Origin: Micromonospora okii
GTDB lineage: Bacteria; Actinomycetota; Actinomycetes; Mycobacteriales; Micromonosporaceae
Assembly (NCBI RefSeq): GCF_020884795.1
Contig: NZ_BBZF01000018.1
Span: 62,001-126,000 of the forward strand
Length of the DNA stretch: 64,000 nt
Reading direction: 5' to 3'
Positions 24,424 through 31,840 of the stretch are shown here, piece by piece. Below the pieces are notes generated by a model, which searched no databases, had not been told where the DNA came from, and saw nothing but the letters and a program-made list of their open reading frames with translations. Position 1 is the stretch's first letter. Every line of letters starts with the position of its first letter. Position numbers and translations under genes: made by a program.

Positions 24424-25776
24424 ATGGAGCGTCGCCGAAGCAGTATCCGTCCGACCGCGCTCGCCGGTGGGCTTCTCGCCCTCGCCCTCGCCGTGTCGCC
24501 GCCCGCCGCCCCCGTGCCGCCCGCCCCCATGCCGGTGTCGGCCGCTGTGCCGGTCCCAGCGGCGGACGCCCCCGCAGGCGTGGAGCGGTGGGCCGCCGAT
24601 CTCTCCGCCGTCGGCGCGGACGACGTGAACGTCCGCTTCGCCGGCGGTCGGCTCCGGCTCGCCGACCGCACGCCCCGCCCCGCCACCCGGGGGGCGCGGG
24701 ACCGGCGCGCCGCTCCCGCCGAGGGCGCGTACCTGAGCCGGGCGCGCGACCTGGCCCGGCCCGCCACCCGGGTCCGCGCCGAGGTCGCCGCCGACGTCGG
24801 CCGGGGCGGCGCGGTCGAGGTCCAGGTGCGCGGGTGGGGGAGCGCCGGCTGGACCGAGTGGCGACCGGCCGACCCGGCCGCCGTCTTCGACCGGCCGGTC
24901 GACCGGGTCCAGGCCCGCGTGCTGCTCACCGCCCGCACCCCCGCCGCCACCCCGTCGGTACGCGCCGTGCGGCTCGCCGCCGACCGGGACGCCGCCGATC
25001 GAGGGGCCGCCGACCGGGACGCCGCCGATCGCGGGGCCCCCGACCGGGACGCCGCCGATCGCGGGGCCCCCGCCGTCGCCGCCGCCACGCCGGGGCTGAC
25101 CTACCGGGTCTACGCCACCAGGATCGGCCTCGTCGGCGCGCGGACCGCCAACGGGCGGACGATCCAGTCCCGCGACCACTTCGTGGCGCTGCCGTCCTTC
25201 CGCTCCCTCGCCCCGCTCAACAGCGGCGATTACACCGTCCGGGTCTGCACCACCGGCGGCAGCCGATGCGAGTACGCGCCGGTCTGGGACGTCGGCCCGT
25301 GGAACACCCGCGACGACTACTGGAACCCCGGCGACGTCCGCGAGAACTGGAAGGACCTGCCGCAGGGCCGCCCCGAGGCGCAGGCGGCGTACCAGTCCGG
25401 CTACAACGGCGGGCGGGACCAGTACGGCCGGACCGTGGGCAGCCCGGCCGGCATCGACCTGGCCGACGGCACCTTCTGGGACGGCCTACAGCTCACCGAC
25501 AACGCCTGGGTCGACGTCGCCTACCTGTGGACCGGCACCGGGGCCCGCGGGGTGGTCGGCAGCGGCCCCCTCACCCTCCGCGCCGGCCCCGGCACCAGCT
25601 ACGCCGCCCGAGGTCTCGCCGCCACCTACGCCAGGGTCCCGATCCAGTGCCACGTCACCGGTCAGACGGTCACGGGCACCTTCCGCACCACCAACCGCTG
25701 GCACCGCCTGACCGACGGCCAGTACGTCAGCGACGCCTACATCTCCACCCTCCAGGGCACCCCCACCCCCTGCTGA
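24424..25776 (+). CDS. Secreted protein with a C-terminal bacterial SH3 domain
   Basis: The 450-residue product has a signal peptide (RPTALAGGLLALALAVSPP), an Ala/Pro linker, and a beta-rich domain (residues about 45-180). A tandem repeat of DRDAADRGA-like units follows (about 187-215). The conserved central part contains RDHFVALPSFRSLAPLNSGD, WDVGPWNTRDDYWNP and GIDLADGTFWDGL. The last 85 residues form an SH3b module (GPLTLRAGPGTSYAARG). WDVGPWN...GIDLADG resembles secreted actinobacterial wall-associated proteins of unknown activity. CAGGAGG precedes ATG 24424. Confidence 0.75.
   Translation: MERRRSSIRPTALAGGLLALALAVSPPAAPVPPAPMPVSAAVPVPAADAPAGVERWAADLSAVGADDVNVRFAGGRLRLADRTPRPATRGARDRRAAPAEGAYLSRARDLARPATRVRAEVAADVGRGGAVEVQVRGWGSAGWTEWRPADPAAVFDRPVDRVQARVLLTARTPAATPSVRAVRLAADRDAADRGAADRDAADRGAPDRDAADRGAPAVAAATPGLTYRVYATRIGLVGARTANGRTIQSRDHFVALPSFRSLAPLNSGDYTVRVCTTGGSRCEYAPVWDVGPWNTRDDYWNPGDVRENWKDLPQGRPEAQAAYQSGYNGGRDQYGRTVGSPAGIDLADGTFWDGLQLTDNAWVDVAYLWTGTGARGVVGSGPLTLRAGPGTSYAARGLAATYARVPIQCHVTGQTVTGTFRTTNRWHRLTDGQYVSDAYISTLQGTPTPC
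24983..25074 (+). repeat. Coding tandem repeat in the SH3 protein gene
   Basis: Units of about 33 bp built on GACCGGGACGCCGCCGATCG recur nearly three times and encode alternating DRDAA and DRGA blocks. Their near identity at DNA level suggests recent expansion. Confidence 0.7.
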
Positions 25777-25799
25777 CCCACCCCACCATCCGCATCGTT

Positions 25800-25854
25800 G
25801 ATCAAGAGGTTTCGGTCGGCCGCGAGGGTTGTCCGTGACCGAAACTTCTTGATC
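25800..25854. terminator. 18-bp inverted repeat, terminator-like, between convergent genes
   Basis: GATCAAGAGGTTTCGGTC (25800-25817) pairs with GACCGAAACTTCTTGATC (25837-25854) with one mismatch and a 19-nt loop. It lies between the SH3 gene and the convergent CPCC gene. The sequence style matches a dispersed hairpin I recall from Micromonospora, so it may be both a repeat and a terminator. Confidence 0.65.
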
Positions 25855-25908
25855 GCCGGGGAGCGGTGGGGTGGGTGGGATCGCCGGGGTCGGCGGGGGT
25901 GGGGTGGG

Positions 25909-26169
25909 TCAGGGGCGCTCCTCCGGGCGGGGCGGGCGGACGATGTCCTGGTAGCGGGGGTGGCTGGCGCCGTAGATGGCGAAGTTGAGCCGCGCGTGGG
26001 ACAGGCTCAGGTCGCCGTTCGGGCCGCCCCGCACCACGTCCGCGTCGGCGTCACCCTGGCCGTCGTCGGTCCAGAAGCAGACCGGGCATGTCCCGCCCCC
26101 GGTCAGGGAGGCGCAGCAGGGACAGGCCGGCGGAACCCATTGATCACCCACCGGAAGAGCATTCCACAA
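25909..26169 (-). CDS. CPCC-family cysteine-rich small protein
   Basis: The 86-residue protein has the signature ACPCCASLTGGGTCPVCFWTDD, four cysteines in two CxxC-like pairs that probably bind zinc, followed by LSLSHARLNFAIYGASHPRY, typical of the CPCC family. The family has no known function and is often seen near contractile or polymorphic toxin loci, but nothing of that kind is present here. The start at 26169 lacks a strong ribosome-binding site. Confidence 0.8.
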   Translation of the reverse strand: MWNALPVGDQWVPPACPCCASLTGGGTCPVCFWTDDGQGDADADVVRGGPNGDLSLSHARLNFAIYGASHPRYQDIVRPPRPEERP

Positions 26170-26270
26170 CGGACCACCCGATCAGTCCGGCGGTAGCCCG
26201 ATTTTCGGCATCCGTCGAACCGGCCCCCGGCGGCACCGGCGCGCGCCGTTCCGCCGCCGTCGGCCCCGCG

Positions 26271-26360
26271 CGGACGGTTCAGGACGGGTCGCGACCGGCC
26301 CCGTCGCGAACGGCTCAGGACGGGCCACCACCGGCCCCGTCGGCGGACGGTCAGGACGGC
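26271..26360. repeat. 36-bp direct repeat, about 2.5 copies
   Basis: Units at 26271-26306 and 26307-26342 share the pattern CGGCTCAGGACGGG...ACCGGCCCCGTCG. A partial third copy runs into the stop codon of the GNAT/SAM-hydrolase gene at 26351. It is noncoding apart from that overlap. Confidence 0.6.
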
Positions 26361-27640
26361 GCGGTGACGGCCACCGGGTCGCCCGGGCCGACCGCCAGCA
26401 CGTCGGCCGCCCGACCGCCGTTCACGGCCGCCGCGACCAGGCCGGCGGAGTCCACGTACACCACCAGCTCCCCGGCGGCGGCGTCGCCGAAGGTACGACC
26501 GTGCGCGGCCGGCCGCCCGGCCACCAGGAGCCGGGCCGGCAGCCCGGCCAGCAGGTCGCCCGGCGCGGCGAGCTGCACGTTGCCGAAGTGGTCCACGGTC
26601 AGCACCTCGGCGGTGAAGCCGTCGGGGGCGGGCCGGACCACCGGCTCGGGGAGCCGCACCAGGGTGGCCGGGTCGACAGCCGGGCCGGCGTCGGCCAGCG
26701 GGGCGCCGAGCGCCAGCCGGGCCGCCACCGGGGCGAAGACGTCCCGCCCGTGGAAGGTGCGCGACACCTCGGGCGCCAGCCACCGGGGGTTGGTCAGCTC
26801 GACGGCCGCCGTGACCCCGCCGAGCGCCTCGGCGGCGTCGGGCAGCAGCCCGTTGTCCGGCCCGACCAGCAGCCCGCCCGGGGTGGCCAGGGCGATCCCG
26901 CGCCGGACGGTGCCCACCCCCGGGTCGACCACCGCGACGTGCACCCCCACCGGCAGGTACGGCACCGTCTGGGCGAGCACGGCCGCGCCCCGCCGCACGT
27001 CGGCCGGGGGCACCAGGTGGGTCACGTCGATCACCCGGGCGGCGGGGGCGAGCCGCGCGATCACCCCGTGGCAGGCGGCCACGAACCCGTCGGCCAGGCC
27101 GTAGTCGGTGGTCAGCGAGATCCACGCGGGCCCGTCGCCGCCGGCCCGCTCCGGGGCCGGGGTCAGGCGGCGTTCGAGGGTCAGCTCGTCGTGCAGCGGG
27201 ATGCTCTCCTCGCCCGTGACGGGGATCTGCGGCTTGCGCAGCCGGGCCCGGTCCACCGCGCCGGCGTCCACGTCCACCAGGCGTAGCCCTCGGCGCTGGT
27301 AGAAGCGCAGTGCCCGCAGGTTGTCGTTGGTCGTGACGAGCCACACCCGGTGCGCGCCCCGGGCCCGCGCGGTCTCCACCGCCGCGTCCAGCAGCGCACC
27401 GCCCGCCCCGCCGCCCGGGGCGGCGGCGACCAGGCTCACCACCTCCAAACCGTCGCCGTTGAGCCGGTAGTCCAGCGCGCCGAGGATCGCGCCCGCGTCG
27501 TCCACCGCGACCAGTGTCGGCAGCGTACGCAGGTCGTAGCGGGTGTCGTGGACGACCACGTACGGCCCGCCCCACTCCCGCTCGCGCAGCGCCTCCACCG
27601 CCGCCCGGTCGCCCGGCTCCGCCCGCCGTACGCTGACCAC
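26351..27640 (-). CDS. Fusion of a GNAT acetyltransferase and a SAM hydrolase (DUF62)
   Basis: Residues 1-160 form a GNAT domain (VSLVAAAPGGGAGGALLDAA as the acetyl-CoA loop, NLRALRFYQRRGLRLVDVD). Residues 172-429 form a S-adenosyl-L-methionine hydroxide adenosyltransferase, which hydrolyses SAM to adenosine and methionine. TDYG holds D179; VVDPGVGTVRR holds D239 and R246, seven residues apart; FHGRD holds H297. This Asp-Arg-His triad marks the hydrolase rather than the fluorinase/chlorinase branch. The reading frame is continuous with no internal start at the junction, so this is a real fusion. GGGGG precedes GTG 27640. Confidence 0.88.
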   Translation of the reverse strand: MVSVRRAEPGDRAAVEALREREWGGPYVVVHDTRYDLRTLPTLVAVDDAGAILGALDYRLNGDGLEVVSLVAAAPGGGAGGALLDAAVETARARGAHRVWLVTTNDNLRALRFYQRRGLRLVDVDAGAVDRARLRKPQIPVTGEESIPLHDELTLERRLTPAPERAGGDGPAWISLTTDYGLADGFVAACHGVIARLAPAARVIDVTHLVPPADVRRGAAVLAQTVPYLPVGVHVAVVDPGVGTVRRGIALATPGGLLVGPDNGLLPDAAEALGGVTAAVELTNPRWLAPEVSRTFHGRDVFAPVAARLALGAPLADAGPAVDPATLVRLPEPVVRPAPDGFTAEVLTVDHFGNVQLAAPGDLLAGLPARLLVAGRPAAHGRTFGDAAAGELVVYVDSAGLVAAAVNGGRAADVLAVGPGDPVAVTAPS

Positions 27641-27943
27641 ACCCGTCCCCCTTCCGACGCCACGCCGGACGCGCGGCTGCCGGCTCGACGCTAACCCGCG
27701 CGGGCGGGCTCGTCGCCGGCCCCACCCGCCCGCCGTGCGCGGGCCCCGGAGTCGGGCGCGAACACGCGAGATCGGAATCCGCGTCCGTCACTTCGCTGCG
27801 GCAGCGCAGATCCCGGTACGTCGCCGCGTCGTTCTCTCCGCCGCGCAGGGAAAGGGCTCGATTCGACCGTGGCGAGGGACGATCATTGCGGTCGTTCCCT
27901 CGTGGGCCGTGGCCCGTGACCGTCGATCGCCATTGGAGGACTG
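27641..27943. other. Divergent intergenic region with an inverted repeat
   Basis: No gene is seen. CGAGGGACGA at 27873-27882 and TCGTTCCCTCG at 27892-27902 form a stem with one bulged base, 42 bp before the MFS start. It could be an operator or an attenuator for that gene. Confidence 0.45.
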
Positions 27944-29224
27944 GTGCTGGCTCCGCTGCGCCATGGCGCGTTTCGATGCCTGGCCGCTGGCCGGATGGTC
28001 AACATGCTGGGCAACGGCGTCGCTCCCATCGCGCTCGCCTTCGCCGTGCTCGACCTGACCGCTTCGGTGGGCGACCTGGGTCTGGTGGTCGGCGCGAGGT
28101 CGCTGATGACCGTGCTGTTCGTGCTCTTCGGCGGGGTGGTGGCCGACCGGATTCCGCGCGGGCTGGTGCTGGTCGGCTCCAACGCCTTGGGCGCGCTGAC
28201 CCAGGCGGCGGTGGCCGTCGTCGTGCTCACCGACATGGCAACGATTCCGCTGCTGTTGGCGCTTGGCGCGGCCAACGGCGTCGTCAGCGCCCTGTCTCAG
28301 CCGGCCTCGGCCGCCGCCACGCCGCAGACCGTGCCGCCGGAGCTGGTCCAGCAGGCCAACGCGCTCGTCCGGCTCGGCATCAACACGGGCATGATCGGTG
28401 GTGCCGCGCTCGGCGGTGTCCTCGTTGCCGCCGTGGGGCCCGGCTGGGGGCTCGCCGTCGACGCGCTCACCTTCGCCTTGGCGGCCGCGGCCTTCGCCTG
28501 CGTCCGGGTCGCTGCCCTGCCGGCCAAGGGCGCCCGCACGGGCATCCTCGCCGACCTCCGGGTGGGCTGGACCGAGTTCACCGCGCGCACCTGGGTCTGG
28601 GCGGTGGTACTCGGCTTCATGCTCCTCAACGCGGCCCTTTCGGGCGGCGTGAACGTGCTCGGCCCGGCCGTCGCCGACGAGACGATCGGCCGCAGCGCCT
28701 GGGGGGTGGTGCTCGCCTCGCAGACCGCCGGAATGGTGGTGGGCGGTCTGATCGCCCTGCGGACCCGGGTGCGCCGGCTGCTGCTGCTCGGGGTGGTGTG
28801 CATGTTCGCCGAGTCGCTGCTGCTCGTCGGGCTGGCCCTGGCACCGGCCATCGTCGTGCTGGTGCCGGCCGCGTTGGCGGTCGGCATCGCCGTGGAGCAG
28901 TTCGCCGTGGCGTGGGACACGTCGATCGCACAGCACATCCCGGCCGACCGGCTGGCCCGCGTCTACTCGTACGACATGCTGGGGTCCTGGGTCGCCATCC
29001 CGCTCGGCCAGGTGGCGGTCGGGCCGCTCGCCGCGGTGGTCGGCACCCGCGACACGTTGCTGATCCTCGCCGCGTTGGTGGTGCTCGCAGTCCTGGGCAT
29101 GCTGGCCAGCCGGGACGTCCGGCGGCTGCCGGCGGCACCCGGGCCCGTCGCCCCCGGGGCGCGGGCCGATCCGGCCGGGGAGGAGGCGGGTGACAGCCCC
29201 GCCGACCGGGCCTCGATCGCCTGA
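27944..29224 (+). CDS. MFS transporter
   Basis: The 426-residue protein has about 12 membrane helices with MFS landmarks: GGVVADRIPRG in the loop between helices 2 and 3, and a second half beginning near residue 215. The pattern (GNGVAPIALAFAVLDLTASV, QANALVRLGINTGMIGGAALGG) resembles the MefA-like macrolide-efflux/enterobactin-exporter subgroup. The substrate is unknown. TTGGAGGA lies 5 nt before GTG 27944. The C-terminal 40 residues are a Pro/Ala-rich tail. Neighbouring genes are unrelated. Confidence 0.85.
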   Translation: MLAPLRHGAFRCLAAGRMVNMLGNGVAPIALAFAVLDLTASVGDLGLVVGARSLMTVLFVLFGGVVADRIPRGLVLVGSNALGALTQAAVAVVVLTDMATIPLLLALGAANGVVSALSQPASAAATPQTVPPELVQQANALVRLGINTGMIGGAALGGVLVAAVGPGWGLAVDALTFALAAAAFACVRVAALPAKGARTGILADLRVGWTEFTARTWVWAVVLGFMLLNAALSGGVNVLGPAVADETIGRSAWGVVLASQTAGMVVGGLIALRTRVRRLLLLGVVCMFAESLLLVGLALAPAIVVLVPAALAVGIAVEQFAVAWDTSIAQHIPADRLARVYSYDMLGSWVAIPLGQVAVGPLAAVVGTRDTLLILAALVVLAVLGMLASRDVRRLPAAPGPVAPGARADPAGEEAGDSPADRASIA

Positions 29225-29314
29225 TGTGACAGCTCACCGTACGCGGGGGCGGTGTCGCCCACCCGGGGCGGGGCCGGTCTCCTGGTTGCCCCGGTCCTTG
29301 CCCCCTCAGAGCCG

Positions 29315-30628
29315 CTAAGACGCAGCCCGCGCGTAGCCGCCTTCCTTCCCGCTGCCGGCGTTCGGATCGTCGCCCCCGGTCGGGGTCGGCTCCGTCAGGC
29401 GGTCGGCCCGGGCGTGCAGGTAGCGCCGCTCCGGCAGGCTGGTGGTGCGACCCGCCGCGAGCAGGTAGTGCTCCCGCGCGGCGGCCGTGTCCCCGGCGAG
29501 TTCGAGCAGGTGGGCGCGGGTGGCCGCGAGTCGGTGATGACGGGCCATCCGGTCGTCGGCCGCCAGCGCCGACAGCATGGCCAGGCCGGCCTCCGGCCCG
29601 TCGGTCATGGCCACCGCCACGGCGTGGTTGAGCGTGGCCACCGGGTTCGGCGCGATCCGGCACAGCACCCGGTAGAGGAACCGGATCTGCGGCCAGTCGG
29701 TCTCCGCCACCCGGGGCGCCCGCACGTGCAGGGACGCGATCGCCGCCTGCAACTGGTAGGGCCCGAGCGGCGAGCGCAGCATCGCCTCGGTGACCAGCCG
29801 GACGCCCTCCTCGACCAGGTCGCCGTCCCACCGGGTCCGGTCCTGCTCGGCCAGCGGGACCAGGCCGCCCTCGGCGTCGGTGCGGGCCGCCCGGCGGGCG
29901 TCGGTCAGCAGCATCAGCGCGAGCAGGCCCGCGACCTCGCCGTCGCCGGGCAACGCGCGGTGCAGGGCCCGGGTCAGCCGGATGGCCTCGGTGACCAGGT
30001 CGGTTCGTTGCAGGTCGGGGCCGGAGCTGGCGGCGTACCCCTCGTTGAAGATCAGATAGAGGACGTGCAGGACGGCGTCCAGCCGCTGCGCGTACGCCGG
30101 CCCCTCGGGCACGTCGAACGTGCTGCCGGCGGCCCGGATGCGTTGCTTGGCCCGGCCGATCCGCGCCCCCATGGTGGCCTCGGGCACCAGGAAGGCGCTG
30201 GCGACCTCGGCCGTGGTCAGGCCCCCGACGGCGCGCAGCGTGAGGGCGACCTGCGAGGCCGGGGTCAGCGCGGGATGGCAGCACAGGAACAGCAGCGTCA
30301 GGGTGTCGTCGTGGTCGCGGGGAGCCGGCTCGTCCGCGCCGGGGGAGACCGTCGCGCCCGGGAGGTCCCGGCTCGCGCAGGCCGCCTCCCGGTCCCGCCG
30401 GGCGCGCTCGCTGCGGATCTGGTCGACGAGCCGGCGGGACGCGACCGTGACCAGCCAGCCGCGCGCGTGCTCCGGCACCCCGTCGACCGGCCACTGGACC
30501 GTCGCGGCCAGCATGGCCTCCTGGAGCGCGTCCTCGCAGGCGTCGAAGTCGCGGTACCGGCGCACGAGCACGCCGAGGACCTGTGGCGCCAGCTCGCGCA
30601 GCACGCCGGCGAGGCCCTCGGAGCGCAC
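29315..30628 (-). CDS. ECF42-type RNA polymerase sigma factor
   Basis: The 437-residue protein has an N-terminal ECF sigma module: region 2 with YRDFDACEDALQEAMLAATV, region 4 with AEVASAFLVPEATMGARIGR. A C-terminal extension of about 250 helical residues with TPR-like repeats follows (LDAVLHVLYLIFNEGYAASS, LHVRAPRVAETDWPQI). Long TPR extensions and a DGPF-protein neighbour define the ECF42 group, which lacks anti-sigma factors and probably senses through the extension. The GTG start is one base after the upstream DGPF stop, so the pair is co-translated. Confidence 0.92.
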   Translation of the reverse strand: MRSEGLAGVLRELAPQVLGVLVRRYRDFDACEDALQEAMLAATVQWPVDGVPEHARGWLVTVASRRLVDQIRSERARRDREAACASRDLPGATVSPGADEPAPRDHDDTLTLLFLCCHPALTPASQVALTLRAVGGLTTAEVASAFLVPEATMGARIGRAKQRIRAAGSTFDVPEGPAYAQRLDAVLHVLYLIFNEGYAASSGPDLQRTDLVTEAIRLTRALHRALPGDGEVAGLLALMLLTDARRAARTDAEGGLVPLAEQDRTRWDGDLVEEGVRLVTEAMLRSPLGPYQLQAAIASLHVRAPRVAETDWPQIRFLYRVLCRIAPNPVATLNHAVAVAMTDGPEAGLAMLSALAADDRMARHHRLAATRAHLLELAGDTAAAREHYLLAAGRTTSLPERRYLHARADRLTEPTPTGGDDPNAGSGKEGGYARAAS

Positions 30629-30629
30629 G

Positions 30630-31010
30630 TCACACCGCTGCGGCGGCCGACGTCACCTGAGAGAAGACGACCGGCCGGACCTCGACGCCGACGCCCTCCA
30701 GCCCGGCATCGGGGATCATCGCGGCCAGCTCCAGGGCCCGGTCCCGGCTCGCGCACTCGACCAGGTAGTACCCGCCGAGGTACTCCTTGGCCTCGATGTA
30801 CGGCCCGTCGCTCACCGCCGGCACGCCGCCACGCACCCGGACGACCGCGCTCTCGGCGGGTTCGGCGAGCGCGGCGGTGCCGAGCAGCTCGCCGGACGCC
30901 TGGACGGTTTCCATGAACCCCTCGTGGCCCCTGTGCACCTCGTTGCGCTCCTCCTCGGTCAGGGACTCCCAGATCTGCGGGTTCATGTGCATGATGAGCA
31001 GGAACTTCAT
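30630..31010 (-). CDS. DGPF/YCII-domain protein paired with ECF42
   Basis: The 126-residue YCII-like ferredoxin-fold protein shows KFLLIMHMNPQIWESLTEEE, the DGPF-type core SDGPYIEAKEYLGGYYLVE, and a C-terminal EVRPV ending. DGPF proteins are the conserved partners and likely targets of ECF42 sigma factors; their biochemical activity is unknown. AGGAGAAG precedes the ATG. The region upstream (31011-31193) shows no other feature and is where an ECF42 promoter would be expected. Confidence 0.92.
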   Translation of the reverse strand: MKFLLIMHMNPQIWESLTEEERNEVHRGHEGFMETVQASGELLGTAALAEPAESAVVRVRGGVPAVSDGPYIEAKEYLGGYYLVECASRDRALELAAMIPDAGLEGVGVEVRPVVFSQVTSAAAAV

Positions 31011-31193
31011 GTCTTCTCCTCGACGGCCGGCGTCCCCTCGACGCCGCTTCCCCGGTGGTCGTCGACGCCCCACCGATCCTGACATCACCGGTCGGGCCGT
31101 GGGCGCGCGACGTTCCGGACTTGGGAAGGCCGCAAGCTGCTGTCCGTTCGGCAGCCGGGCCAGCTACCACCCCGGGTATCCCGAGCCCACCGG

Positions 31194-31541
31194 TCAGGCT
31201 GCCGTGAGTCTGCGCAGGACGTACTGGTTGAGGCTCATTCCATCCTCGGCGGCCTGCATGGCCAGTTCGCGGTGCAGGCTCTCGCCCACGCGGAGGTTGA
31301 ACTTGCCCGAGTAACTACGTTCGGCGAACGGCTGCGGTGCCTGCTCGCCCTGCTCCACCATGTCCGCGATCACCTCGCGCAACAGAACCTCAAGCCCTTG
31401 CAGGGCCTCGACCTGGGAGGGAGCCAGCCATGAAAGAGACGGAAACTCGGCGCAGGTCGCGACGAACTCGTCGTCCTCTGCCGACCACGTGACGCGGTAG
31501 GTGTAGTGGGTGACATCGGGATGAACGTTGTCCTGGATCAC
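31194..31541 (-). CDS. hicB: HicB-family antitoxin
   Basis: The 115-residue protein joins a partial RNase-H-fold HicB domain (YTYRVTWSAEDDEFVATCAE, EALQGLEVLLREVIADMV) to a C-terminal ribbon-helix-helix (GKFNLRVGESLHRELAMQAA, SLNQYVLRRL) for DNA binding. GTG 31541 has GGAGG 4 nt upstream and overlaps the stop of the HicA frame as GTGA, the usual toxin-antitoxin coupling. The toxin upstream is interrupted by a stop codon. Codon use is less GC-biased than in the neighbours, suggesting transfer. Confidence 0.9.
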   Translation of the reverse strand: MIQDNVHPDVTHYTYRVTWSAEDDEFVATCAEFPSLSWLAPSQVEALQGLEVLLREVIADMVEQGEQAPQPFAERSYSGKFNLRVGESLHRELAMQAAEDGMSLNQYVLRRLTAA

Positions 31542-31783
31542 ATGGCCTCCTTCTTGTCGATCGCCTTGAGCACTTGCCGCACCTGGTAGGCATTGGCCTT
31601 GCCTTTGCCGTCCTGGATGTTCACGCGCGGGTCGCCTGCTCACGGCATCTTGAACACCGCGTGGGACGTGCCGGCCTGCTGCGGCTTCCCGAAGTGGTGC
31701 TCGCACACCTTGTAGAGATCGTTGTAGGCGACGTTTTGCGGGTTGGCTCGCATCGCTTCGACGATCCTGTGTATCGACGGCAC
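31538..31783 (-). pseudogene. hicA: HicA-family toxin interrupted by an in-frame TGA
   Basis: An 82-codon frame from GTG 31783 to TGA 31540 is intact apart from TGA at codon 48 (31640-31642). It reads VPSIHRIVEAMRANPQNVAY, then GTSHAVFKMP, then the stop, then AGDPRVNIQDGKGKANAYQV. In the HicA-like family, as I recall it, the interrupted position is tryptophan (P-W-x-GDPRVNIQ), so a single TGG to TGA change explains it. The histidine of the GTSH motif, expected to be catalytic, lies before the stop. Codon use (ATA, CAA, AAA) is unlike the neighbours. Inactive remnant or sequencing error are both possible. Confidence 0.85.
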
Positions 31784-31840
31784 ATGGCGATGGTACTGCT
31801 GGCGGTACCATGCTGCCAATGCTTCCCCAGGGACGGGCGG

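Noticed and set aside
26351..27640. Chlorinase or fluorinase related to SalL
   Set aside because: The Asp-Arg-His triad of SAM hydrolases is intact.
31640..31642. UGA in hicA as a selenocysteine codon, given selD in the window
   Set aside because: The family position is Trp, not Cys or Sec; no SECIS-like hairpin is evident just after the codon, and a TGG to TGA change is simpler.
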